NCBI GenBank assembly: GCA_959347315.1
Contig: OY365814.1
Location: forward strand, 30,705,337 to 30,769,336
Length of the DNA stretch: 64,000 nucleotides
Source: Bimastos eiseni
Taxonomy: Eukaryota > Annelida > Clitellata > Crassiclitellata > Lumbricidae
Direction: 5' to 3'
Position numbers and translations under genes: made by a program. The notes below the pieces were generated by a model. That model saw only the letters and a program-made list of their open reading frames with translations, did no database searches and had not been told where the DNA came from. Positions within the stretch are counted from its first letter, which is position 1, and each line of letters starts with the position of its first letter. This document shows, in pieces, positions 14,901-28,276 of this stretch.

Positions 14901-17258
14901 GGCACTTTGCCTCGCTACGCCACTGGCCAGTCCAAAGCCTGGTGAAAGAAAGATGGCGACGAAATCCATCTTTGTTATGACACAATGTCGTTAGCGAGAA
15001 ACAAACTAAATCTTTAATTCAATTATCCGGAATATTTGGGATGTTTTTATAAGTAAACCAAAGACGACACCTTTATAACACATGCTACAAATGCTATAAG
15101 TATGATCAACTGCCAGCGTAAATACATTGGAATCTTCTGCTAAGTCCGGTAAAAACTTTACATAGAAGCGGTGAGAAACGTCTGATCGGTGTGCGATTCT
15201 CCGTGGCATGGCACCAATAATGCTTCAAGTAAACTAACGGCAGTCAAGGGTCGGTTAGTGCTCAAGTGGGTCCACCTGCCTGGAATTGTAATGCATTGTA
15301 TCGCATAATCACTTTTAAAGCGCCTCTAGAATGGTGAACCGTTCAGAAGTGCTGCTAATGCGCAAGGTTCCGCGTTAAGAAGTAGGTTTTGAGAAAAGCA
15401 CAAGTGGATGAGAGACTGTCAGATAGGATTTTAGAGCGAACAGATGGTGAAGGCGCATTCCACAGAGAGGGACCAATTGAAGCAAAGGATCGAGACAGAG
15501 CCATAGCAGTTCTAGTTCAGGGAACCAAGAGGTCAAGTCTATTAGATGAGCGAAGTGGACGGAGGGAGGAAACTGAATAAGGCCGAAGTATTGCCTTAAC
15601 AAGGTATCTCTGGGCAAGACCTCACTGAGCCTTGAAGAGCAAAATCAGAATTTTAAATTGCATGCGAGCATGGAGAGGAAGCCAATGAAGTTCATCAGAC
15701 ATAAAAGTAGAGATGCGAGAGAAACGAAGAAAGCGAGCTATCAGTCTAGCTGCTGTTTAAGTACTGACTGAAGCGGAGAGAAACGAATCTTTAGAAGACC
15801 AATGAGAAGAGAATTACAGTAGTCAAGAATAAGGCTATCAACGTCGGAGGCTGACTACCCGGGTAATGAAATCAATTTTCTAAATTCCGTAAAAATGCGA
15901 AATTTTACCCGATAATATGCCAGAAATATTCCGTTGGTCAATATTGACTGGCTGCCCGGGCAATGACATTCCGTAAAAATGCGCAATTCCTTACATTTCC
16001 TAACAAAATATCCGCGCGGTCGGGTTCTGGGGTACCCAACTGCGCGGATCGACGAGTACCCGGGTCATGATTTCGACATATATTGACAGCCTTAGTCACG
16101 GATGACCTTCCTCCATCACTAAGGGCTAAACTAATGACTGGCTTCCTACCATCTGCTTCTCGCTCCTTAAAGGCGTCTCTGAATTGTTATCCTGCGAGAA
16201 GTGTTATATAAATCCAGAAATATGATACGATATATATTTTCCATTTCCCCATATAGAAAATGCCTCTGCTATTATTACGACGCCAAGTCAATTGGTTGTT
16301 AGGTGTTAACTACATTTCATGACGTCGTTGCCTGCGTTGGTCAATTTTCGTGTCATAACATATATGTGTCATAAAATATATGATTTGCGTCACCCTCCTC
16401 CTTTCTCCAGGTTTGTGACTGGCACTACCGTAGTATGAACACTGGAGGATTTTGTCGCCTAAGTGATGGCCGGCGAATGCGCTGTGGAGATTATTCAGTC
16501 ATTGATTACGAAAAATTTATATATCTCCACTTCAGGGCTAATTCCTAGGAGGAATATTATTGTTCTTGTTCCAAAGTTTGACGTCGTCTAATCACTCTAA
16601 TGGTACCAGAGTAGTAATACGATATACACATTGGAACCATAAAAGCACTTTAGCAATCGTTGGATGGATCCAGGGTTTAACGACAGCTTATGACAACAAA
16701 GGCCGTTGCCGTCGACAGACATATTCTGGGCATATTACAGCAATACAGCTTGTAACATTGGAACGCGTTTTGTGGGTGTATTTATAGGAGCGTTGAGAAA
16801 CGTTTGAAAGGTGTGCACAATGCATATCTCCATATCTTCTGCGTGCAGCTCTGAAATCATGTCATCTATTCATTTTGTTGAAATATGTTCAATTCATTGA
16901 AAAGCAGCGACATCGACAACATGGAGAGAACTATTGAAAGCCTTAGTTGAGAAGTGACAATTATTAAAGCTATAGCAAACGTTTAAAAGGTGTGCATGTT
17001 TGCGGTCCATGCACTAAGTCCGAAAAGTCATGACACCCAATCAAACGGGCCGCAGTGATGAAGGATATCGACCGATCCATTTAATTAAAACTGAGCAAGG
17101 CCAAAGGTCACACAGAACACTGAAGATCATCGATTGAATAGAGTGTATAGAACCCTTATTTGAATTAATGAATAAACAAAATAGCAATTATAGTATTATT
17201 GCGCTAATCAATCGGTTGCTGGCTCTGTTTTTTATTATAATTGCTACTATCATTATTA

Positions 17259-17327
<69 letters not shown>

Positions 17328-19080
17328 TTATTCATTGGCATTGCCAACGGATCTGTCATCAGGCTATCTGGGTCGCCGCTTGTCAGTGGATTGTAATCTT
17401 GACATAGTGCCCTGAAAAGCCACCGCATTGAAACGTTGGATCAATGCCGACAAGTTCTGGAAAAGGAAGTTTGTCTCTCGGGTGTCACCGGTAGTTGTCG
17501 AAAGTCGGCGTCCAGTCTCAGACAGAAAGGCGAGGCCCTCACTATTGAGGGGACCGAAGGTTTCTATAGCGATTGGAACAAAAGTGTATTTCTTCTCTAG
17601 CTCAGAATATTTTGTGTGTTTCCTTGTGGCTGCTATCTCCGCCGCTCCTCCAGCTGTGGAAGCTGTCTCGGGGATATAAGAAGCGGCCACTGTGTCCACC
17701 ACAGTCGCGTCCCAAAGTAAGGCCCGCCCCCCACTTCACAGTATCAGGGTCTGCCCGTCCGGTCTCTTTCCATCTAATCTGGAAAGACCTGACGGTTCCT
17801 TGACCGCTGGAATACCGGCTCTGTTGAGGCTGCGATGGATAAGGTCGTTGATATTACAGTGTCTTGCTTGACGGCCAAAACTCAATGAACACCACAGGCC
17901 ATGTGCGCCTCTGGCTGAGACGAAGGCGCCGCATGCGCAGGTGTGCGGCTCGCAGATGGCCACCCCTAATCGTAGGCCGACCGCCACCCTCACGGTATCG
18001 TCCTCCAGTCTGAGATCGCGAGAAACGAGCGGGAGAGCCTACAGCCAGTCCGAGGCGTGCGGTGACTGCAAGGCCCTTAGTCTCGCCTGGTCGTAGGGAT
18101 CCTGCAGCTTTTCTTCTAGTGCAGACAGAACCGCGTTTAACAGCGGTCTGTCAAAGTGGGCTTGTTTATGGCCTGGCGTCGTCGGGGCAGAAGCTTCGGT
18201 GAGTTGAAGCCAGGTGGACATCGCCGAGTCGCATGCTGAGTCCGATTTCACCGATACTGATTCTAAGATGAGGGACTGGATCTGGAGAATGCCCGCGGCT
18301 GAAGCCAAAAAGGCGGGAAGTGCCAACGAGGACGCCCTCCTAATTCCCAGTCCTCCCATCCTGATCGGGAGAGTAGCTTGACCCCATTGGTCATCGGTCA
18401 TCGAAATGTTGAAGATTCGCTCGATTCCTCGCAGCAGATCGTCGTAAGCCCATAGACGCGGGTGGTCGTGGCAAGGGGTGCATCTCAATAAATGCATGAG
18501 TTTAGGCGAGCCGATCGAATGTCTAAGGATCAGTAGAGCGTCTTGTCTAGCGATTAGTTGCAACCTGTCGAGGGCAATTCCGAGGTCGGCCACACAGGTG
18601 TCGATGGCTGAAAGCAGGGCATCCGTCGGGTAGAGCGGATCCCCTAGGAGCACGGCCGATGATGCATTGACTCGGGCGAACTGTCCTAGGAAGCCTTGAC
18701 TAACGTCGTTGATATGGGCGTCGGAAGATATGAGTTCGCATTTTTTGCGGTTGAGCGCGAGGCCAAGTTGCAGACATCCCTCTTCGATCGAGTTAACATC
18801 CGCCTCAAAAACCTTAGGATCTCCGCCCAAGGTGAGGTCGTCGAGGTATCCAAAGGCCAATGGTGAAAGCAGGTGATTAAGGATCGGCTGTAGCGGTAGG
18901 CAGAAAAGGAGAGGTCCCAAGGGATCGCCCTGTTGCGAGCCTTCTTGCGATTGTATCGTGAATCTCCCGAATTTCAGAGATGTCGCCTCGGCGTAGGCAA
19001 GATGGCAATATGCGGATAAATCAGGAATGAGTTCGTCCACTGATGCGAGCATGAAATCTCGGTGCAAGCTATTATTATTA

Positions 19081-19112
<32 letters not shown>

Positions 19113-22100
19113 TTTATTGTTATTATTATTATTATTATTATTAACATCATCATCATCATCGTCATTTTGTTAATGCCCCAGGTTGGCCTTCATAATTATG
19201 ATCTCTCAGGAACTAGATTATTAACCTAAAATGCTGGTTGTATGGCATAGCCTTATTGGTCGTTCTTCTGAACGATGAAAGTTACTTTGAACGCTATACG
19301 GCGTTAATAGACGCTGGTAGGCCTATAAGTACGACAATTCACGTGACGAAACTAAACATTTCTCCAGCTCCGACAGAAAATTCAGGCTTTCGTTGTTTAT
19401 AGTACCTAAAACGATCGTTAGTTAACGTTGCCAACGTGCAGCGGATCTGTGGCTTTGTGCGTTTGGACGGGATAATTTATTCCAACGTGTGTGTTACAGA
19501 ATGACTGCCCCACATCCAAGCCCCCAGAATTTACACCGAGTATAAAGCAATCAAAAAATTTTATGAATCCAATTATCATAATTAGTGGTGTCAAATTGCG
19601 GTAACAATGATACTGTTAGATATGTTAAACTTGTTTAATTTTGTGAAATATTTAATGAAGTTATACATTTTGTTGTTTGATGTGATGGTGTGACGTCACA
19701 TTTCGTCGACCAATCCATCTGTGTTTTAAAGTGCTACACTGCGCCTACTTTGGCAGTGCCAGTCCTAAGTCCGGGTATATGAGGAGGGCAATGCTAATGA
19801 CTTTTGTTATCAGACAGAGGGGTTTGGCGCAATGGATAACACACTGGAGCGCAGAGCTGAGGAACAGAGTTCGAGACTCGTATCCCCCGTATAAGGTTGA
19901 CTAGTCCTTCTTTCGCAAGGCGGCGGCGTGGGTTAAATTAGATGTATAACGTAATGGGCGCTCTGCATGGCCAATATTGGGTTTTTGTGGCAAGAACGTG
20001 ACGTTTCTGAAAATGAAGAGTGGAAGCAGTACTTTGACAGTGCCAGTCATAAGCGTGGTAACAAAAGGAGGGCGACGAAGTTAATATTTGCTTTGACACA
20101 GTGTCGTTAGCGAACAACAAAACAAATCTTTAATTCAATTGTCCGGCGTATCTGTGAGGTGTGTATAATTAAACTAATGTCGACGACGTTAACAACCAAT
20201 GAAGACACCTTTGTAACACTTGCTACCAATACTATAAGTAAGATCAGCCGTGTTCGTGATTAATTCTTGCAAAAAGAAAGTGCCAAAATATGCCTAGCAA
20301 ATTTCTGTAGACAGCGACGGCCATTGATGTCAACAGCGGTTGTTAAACTCTGGACCCAGCTATCGTTATCGGTACGTATAAGAAATTCCTTTTTGTTCAA
20401 AGCAAGGCTCACGAACGGAACGCTCTGGCGATATGAAGACTTTTATAAAACGCTCTTCTGGGAATTTGCAAGTCAACGTGACAAATTTTAGAACGCAATT
20501 TACCTTAAATTCCAACATATTGACATAAAATTTTGTAGTTTCTAATTGCACACTTCACCGACATTTCGTTATAATAACAACCGTCGTTTGCATTCTGAAA
20601 GCTGTGTTAATTATAATATGCAAAGCATAGGCGTTAGTTATATAGCAACAGCCACACTCGGAGATGGAACCCTCGCTATCGGGGCGACTTTCAGGGCCGA
20701 ATAAGCGCACACGCTGAGTTCAGAAGTCAGTCCCAGGCGAAGCTGGGCTGCAATTACGTTTAAATCTAGATATTCAAACCGCCACAGATTAAGACTGAAA
20801 GGGGCTTCTTGATTAACAATTGTACGCGGTTGAAGGTTTATATAGAAGCTGTCATAAACATTTAAAAGGTGTGCATTCTCCATGGCATAACACCAATGAT
20901 GATTCTAGCAGACTAGCGGCGGTCAAGGGCTTATGAAAATGACCGGGATCGTTTAGTGCTCACGTGGGTTCATCTGCCTGGAATAACCTTCCTCTATCAC
21001 CAACGGTTAAACTAATGACTGCATTCTCTCCATCGGCTTCTCACTCTTTAAATGGTGTTTCATTTTCCACGGAGTTTCCGTGCAGAGAACGTCTCCAAAT
21101 TGTTGCTCTACAAGAGGCGCTATATAAATCAACAGCTACTATACGATATACATTTTCCGCTTCCATAATACAGAGAACGCCACTGCTAGTATTACAGCGC
21201 CAAGCAATCGGTCGTTAACAACACGCTATGATGTTGTTACCTTTGTTGGTCTATTTTCGACTTTTGAACGACACTGGCATAACGAAAACGATTTGCGTCG
21301 CCCTCCTCCTTTCTCCAGGTCTTGGACTGGCGCTGCCATAATACTGGCAGTGGAGGAGTTTTCTGCTTAAGTGATGACCAACGGATGCACTGTTGCGATC
21401 ACCCAAAGCGTAACGTCATCTTATTGCATCAAAGTAATTTACTGTACACCACACACAAGCCAAGGTCCGGAAGGTCCAAATACATCAAATTGACGTGGTT
21501 GAGGGTTTATATAAAAGCGCTGATATCCGTTTAAAAGGTGTGTGTTTCTCCTGCGTTCTCACGTTCGGCCCTAAAAGGCGTGGCATCCAATGAAAGGGGC
21601 AGCGGCGTTGAAGTGTGAATAATTATATCATCCGATTTATTCATTGGAATATTACTAGGGACGTGGACATGAGACTACCACTGAAAAACTAGTAGTTCCA
21701 ACATTAATTTTAATTTGATCATACACAAAATGTCAATATCACTAGTTCTTCGCTATGTTATTATAATTATACCACTGTATTATCTCAACTAATAAATCCT
21801 GGCTGTAAGAGCTGTACTAGTACTTACCAGCTTCTGTTTAGCAACACAGTATGATAAGAAAAATGAATCATTTGCGTTGCCCCCTCCTTTACCCTGGCTT
21901 CAGACTGGCACAGCCAAAGTGCAGGCGGTAGCAGAGTCAGCTTTGAGCTGTAGTCGTTCGCAACTTTTTTGGTCAGTGTAGTATCTTAACGTTGCTGCTG
22001 AGCGTCGATATATATTAGTTTTCCAGGCGATTTTGCTGGCTGTTATGCGCGCTTGACGACTAATATAAAAACGACGTCAGCGTTTAAAAGGTGTGCAGCG

Positions 22101-25100
22101 TGCGCTTATGCAGAGATGTACCAGATGTTTTCACCTCTAGCGGCTTTCAACCCATCTCTAATTAACTCTCGAGTATGACGCGTGTCACTGACTGTATAAT
22201 TAATCGACTATAATTACCTCCAAATTAGCCATTCTGTTGCAAAACGAGTCTACTTGTGGATTTTAATTTCTCTTGGTGGATGCAATTGCTAAAAGCCTAA
22301 AATGCTTTATTGCGCCCTTAATCCAGAGTGTGATTAATACGTGTGTGAAACCTATGCAGCTGTTTGTATGAGGCACTATCCTCGAACGCTAATGAGAGCT
22401 GGGGTGAAAGCCAACTAGAGGTCAGGGCATCTAGAAGTGAGGGCGCTTGATGTGAAGCCACAGATGGTGGGGGCACTAGATGTGATATTCCATAGAAGGA
22501 AAGGCACCCATTCAAACGGGCAGCGGTGGTGTAGGATCTCACCCGATTCACTAACTGAAAACTTAGCAGGGTCAAAGGTCACGCGGTCGCTGTAAAAAAC
22601 GTGTAGGACTCATATTTAATATAATCTATTACGGACAAAATTGCAACTGTAGTACTGTGCTAATCTGTCGGTTGCTAACAATATAATTTATTTAATTTAG
22701 TCCTCTTCTGTGAGTTCGATTGGCCTGTTGGCTATCGTATCACCCTTGTGGCTGGAAATTTATTATAAATGCGATGACAAGCGTTTAAAAGGTGTGCACT
22801 GATTGGCTATCCAATGTCCGTACATAGGAACTTTAAATGGCGTGACCACCATTCAAACAGACAGCAGTGGTAAGGGATTTCTCCAGATCAATGTACTGAA
22901 ATTGAATTGCTATAGGTGAACGGGTGCTATATATATTCGCGTTTACATTGAAAGTTGCAATAACATCGTGTTGGTTAATGTTCCTATCTTGTAGTCGCTC
23001 TAATTAACCTCGCGCTTCACGATTCAAGGCTGGCGAAAGGTCGAGATACATTTGACAAATCCAGGTAAATGTCATTGCGCGTTAATTGAATTAGAACTGA
23101 ACAGAATAGGACGGAATAGAACTGGGTAGATCAGAGCAGAATAGAAAAGGACATAATAGAACCCAACAGCCAACCCTGAGTAGGGTTCAACAGAACATTG
23201 GGGAACACTATAGGACATAGAAGATTAAAACGAAATAGAATAGATCGCAATGAACCAACATAAAACAAGAAAGATTAGAAGAAAGCAGATTAGGACAGAA
23301 CAAAATAGAACCGGATAGAGAACAGAATATTGTTGCACAATGGCTGATTGGTTAGAGAGGTCGGCCTATAGCGCAAAGAGTTCGAATTCGATTATCGTCC
23401 GATGAGTTACTGTACAGTGGGGTCGTACGCAAGTCTTTCGTGGACAATTGTACTGCAACATAACTGCATCTGCGCCATCGGAACTGTGCAAGAAGGAAAT
23501 ATCAACGTGGAATTGCATTTTCTGTTCATAATAGAACGCAAGGGACCAGGATGACACATAATAGAACGTAATTAAATTTAATAGAGCAGTGTAGGACAGG
23601 CCAGAACATGCTAGAGCAGCATAGAACGGAATCGAACAGAATAGAATGCGCTAGAACAAACTGGAACATGCTTTAATATAATGAAACATACTCGAACGGA
23701 CAAGAACACGCTAGAAAATAATAGAACAGAATCGAACATAATAGAATGCGCTAGAACAAACTGGAACATGCTTTAATAAAATGAAACATACTCGAACGGA
23801 CAAGAACACGCTAGACAATAATAGAACAGAATCGAACAGAATAGAATGCGCTAGAACAAACTGGAACATGCTTTAATAAAATGAAACATACTCGAACGGA
23901 CAAGAACACGCTAGAAAATAATAGAACAGAATCGAACAGAATAGAATGCGCTAGAACAAACTGGAACATGCTTTAATAAAATGAAACATACTCGAACGGA
24001 CAAGAACACGCTAGAAAATAATAGAACAGAATAGAACGTGCTAGAACAAAATAGAACATGCTATAATAAACTGCAGTATACTCGAACGGACTAGAACACT
24101 CTAGAAACTAATAGAACAGAATTGAGCCCCTTAGAGAAGAATATGACAGAATGGAAGACCTGTAAATGCAATGTCGTGTCATGATATTAGAAAACCAGTT
24201 TGAACCCGTAATCTTCTGAATCTTGATGCCTTGTGCATCAAAAACCGGCGCTATAGAAGCCACTAATTACAATTGCAGTCGTATTAAATGTTCTCATTTT
24301 TACAAGGGCATGTTGTTTGCATTTGCTTCAGAGAGTCTTCTGAGGATGTTGTGCAGTCGAGAGGTCAAAAGGACGCCTCTGCCAAACAGTCAAAAGTGAA
24401 AAAGGTCAGATCTGCTAGGCAGTCTGAAGGTCAAAAGGTCAAGTCTGGCAGGCAGTCTAAGGGGCAAAAGGTCACCTCTGAACCCGCAGCTGATATTGGT
24501 CAGTTTCCTTGGCTGTTGTCATTTTATTTTATGAACGCATCAAGAATTGTTAATCGCCACTTGAGCACCAGCGCAGAGCACCAGATTATTCACGTATGCT
24601 GCGTCATGTCAGTATAATCAGTGGGATCGTGCGGAGATACCTGGAGGTGAGAGGAAATGACAGTGTCACGATGGTTTCCCTTCCTTCATCAATCCATCCT
24701 TACATTCATCCATCGCTCTATCAATCCTTCTATCGATCCTTCAGTATTCCTTTCTTCCTTTCTTCCTCCATCTGTCAATCCCTACATCCATCCATCCTCC
24801 CATTCATCCATTGCTTCATCTATCCTTTCTCCATTAATCCTTCGTCATTCCTCCCGACCTTTTCTTCCATCAGTAAATTCCTCCACCTAACCACCCACTC
24901 ATCTAACGTTCCATCCATTCATCCATCCATCCACCCGTTCATCAATCGTTCTATCTCATACATCTACCGTTTACAATGCAAACAGCCATCAAATCATAGC
25001 GTAGAAAGGACTGAATTACCTATGTTAACTCTCTTTAGAGTCTGAAGCCGGCGATCAACACGGGTGAGTGTCTGAAGAGAAGCGACGCAGTAGGAGCCTT

Positions 25101-28100
25101 TTTGCTAGTAGCTACTTATGCGCTACAGCGCAGCATATCACTGCTTCGCTTAGGACTGAATTTTGAACTCAGCGTTTGTGCTGCTTCGCCTACCCGAAAA
25201 TCTGCCCGTGTAGGTCACCAGATCGCGAGTGTTCCAATTGGCGAGCGCTCCGAGTGAGGCCGGGGTTATATAACTAACCTGATTCGCAGACTATAATGAA
25301 CACAGCATGCAGATGATACGAGTGATAGTGTAGACTTTTATTATATCGCATTTTGGCTTATTGCGTATTAGCCACAAGGTGTATTAGCCACAAGGTGTAT
25401 TAGCCCCAAGGTGTATTAGCCACAAGGTGAAAATGTCCAGATAACCAAATTTACGCTAAAAGCTGTGGCGAAAATAGTCACATTGGCCTAAAAACTCGCA
25501 TGCTAGCATGAAAGCATTTTTTTTAATTTTCATACCCCTAGAGTGCTCCGTTAGCGAGCATTTTTTGGGACGCATAGAAAAACTTTTCGCTTCGCAGTTT
25601 AGATCATAGTTAAGATACGTCAAAGTGCTGCTCTTGCTGTTACGAATAATGTCCATATGAATTGTTCTCAATTTTTATCGTTACAGCTTTTTTATTAGAA
25701 GTTTATTTGTAATTATATTAGGAGTTTATTTGTAATTATATTAGGAGTTTATTTGTAATTATATGGCTACATATAATCAATTAGGAGGCGATTTAAAACT
25801 TCAAAATCAATTGTGTGTATTGTCAAATCGATTCCTTCCTATATTCTTTAAGTTGTCTTCATCATCTAGCGCTACATCAACGTCGTGCGATCCAATTACA
25901 TTAAGAGGCTGTGGGTCATGATTTCAGGTCGAGGTCAAAAAAGAAACCGAGGCACAAGAAAGAAAAATGGTCGGCATCAGCTTCGCTGCGAAATTCCGAA
26001 TACGGCGATGGCGCTACGGGAAAATCGCTTCAAGAATTTCTGGACAGCAAAGACCTGCCGCCATCTCTACCAGATGGACAAGAAGAGAAAGCGGTGGCAC
26101 CATCCGTCTCCACTCCACCCAATTCCGCAGGTGGAGAAGGATTTACCAGAAAGAAGGACGCACAACCAAGGCCGATGAAGACCAAATTACCAAGGACAGC
26201 GCGAGTGGCCTACGGTAAATCCACTATGATTGTAAACGTAATCGTAACCTTAAACATAGAATTGTATAGCTCTACTTCGATGGCTGAAAACTTCCTGTGA
26301 GTGCTGCGTCAGGTCAGAGGGGGCTGAAGGCAGAACTGAACTACGTTACAGTAATTTGTTTCAGAGCGGCAAGTGGATGGTTTCAGTATAACGACACTGT
26401 GTGATGAAAACGAGAATGTACTCATTTGATATGGGTATAACATTCAGTGCGTTTCAGTAGAAATTTTGAAATAGGACGAGATTATCTCATAAAAGAGGTG
26501 TGTAATTATTTGAACAGTTCTCATCATTCCAATATGTGGCTTCTAACAGATGAAAAGTGTCAAGTAATCGAATTATATAAACGGTGGTTTCAGTTTAACG
26601 ATGCTGTGTGACAGCAAAGATCATTGGCGTCCCCTCCTCCTTACCAAGAATTTGGACTGACACTGCTAGAATGCGAACAGTGGAGTAGAGGAAAGTGAGC
26701 AGAGGAGCTGTTGGGGGTCAACTTCAGGGATGACGGGGAGGATGTTGAACACGATTAATGGGACAATGACATCTATGATGATGATGATGATGATAACGAT
26801 GACTATGGCTACGATGATGATGTTGGTTGCTGACTACCATATGAGCATGGACGATAACTGATGTGAACAACGATACCAGCAACTGCAATGACAATAGACA
26901 CAATGACAATAGCCACAATGACAATAGTCACAATGACAATAGCCACAATAACAATAGCAACAGCAATGACAATAGCCACAATGACAATAGCCACAATGAC
27001 AATAGCAACAGTAACAGATATTTCTTTCATCCAGTGCATTTAGGAAACGCTCACCCAATCCATCCACGAGGCATATCTTCACAGCAGGGTCTCAGTTTAA
27101 TTCCGCCACTGTTTGGACTTTGATAGTGCCAGTCTCAAGACTAGAGAAAGAAGGAGGCGACCACAAATCATCTTCAATATGGAACGGTGTCGTTAATAAA
27201 CCCAACGTACTCAACTAAACCCTGACGTAAGAGAACAGTTGCACACACGGCGTTAGAATGAATATATCCAATGTCATTTTCCATGATACTTCACCATAAA
27301 ATTTCACCAGCAGCACCAGTCCCAAACCTGGAAAAAGAAGGAGGGCGACACTAATGATCCTTGTTATCACACAGCGTCGTTAAACTGCAAATACCACACC
27401 ACTTTACCATCTGCTTGACTCGTTTGCATGGTTTTACCATGACCTTCTCCAGTTGCAGGTCACGCGTCGCAAGAACGGGACTCGGAACTCAACCAGGAAG
27501 TGGAACCCGTTCCAGAGACAGCGGAAGTGGTGACGATCGAAAAACCTGAAGTAGAAGATCCAATGCGGGAAGGAAACGTCCCTGAAGGTGACCAGACAAT
27601 TATTTCGGTTCCAGTAATCCAGCGTAAGAAAGCATTTATATAGAGCCACCTGTGTAAAACTCAGAAGCCCGTCTATAGGGTGCTACTCAGAAGAGCTGAA
27701 AGTGTGTGTGTGGGTGTGTGTTTGTGTGTCTCCGTGCGTGTGTGTGTGCGTGCGTGCGTGTTTTGATTGAATTTGCGGAGAAATTAACAGATCTATTTAT
27801 AGGAAGACAGCTTTCACGATAGCGATTCAATTGGTTCGTAAGCTGTGCTATAGTATCATTAGTTCCGGTAGAGGTGATGATAATAGTAGTTAGTCGTTGT
27901 GGTACTACTGCTACTATAACTGCAATTACAATTACTATTGCGACTATTAGTACTACTGCTACCAAAACTGCTACTGCTACTATCACGGCTACTGCTACTG
28001 GGCGTGTACCTGCACTCCCCTGGATTATCCCTTATACTAACTTTCTGATTAAAGTAATCTTAGTAGTTTCACTTTAACGACGCTGTGTCGTAACGAAGGT

Positions 28101-28242
28101 CGCCCTCCTCCTTCCTCCAATCTTGGGACTTGCACAAACAGTTGTTGCGTTGCATTCTACTAAGGAACACTATATAGTCCAGGAATTATTATTATTGTTA
28201 TTATTATTATTGTTATTATTATTATTATTATCATTATTATTG

Positions 28243-28276
<34 letters not shown>

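Larger units (their letters stand above)
10726..24333. other. 13.6-kb intron of gene A filled with old interspersed repeats
   Basis: No supported exon on either strand. Contents described separately: the GTTTAACGACAC family (at least 12 copies here), the TTTAAAAGGTGTGCA family, LINE tails, an RLE LINE, SINE heads and a 100-bp tandem array. Sequence between them (10726-11540, 12340-12620, 13000-13620, 14240-14860) is AT-rich and shows nothing else I can name. Confidence 0.6.

Noticed and set aside
15375..15617. Short frames on both strands (63 and 80 codons)
   Set aside because: Lie in an old dispersed repeat, overlap each other antisense and lack any known motif.
19818..19889. Candidate functional tRNA gene
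   Set aside because: A and B boxes are present but the anticodon arm and acceptor stem do not pair properly; better explained as a SINE head.
23651..24140. Regular 100-bp units considered as a CRISPR-like array
   Set aside because: No unique spacers, and eukaryotic context; units are directly tandem.
25368..25432. Four 16-bp repeats considered as operator-like sites
   Set aside because: Adjacent tandem copies without a gene start nearby; ordinary minisatellite.
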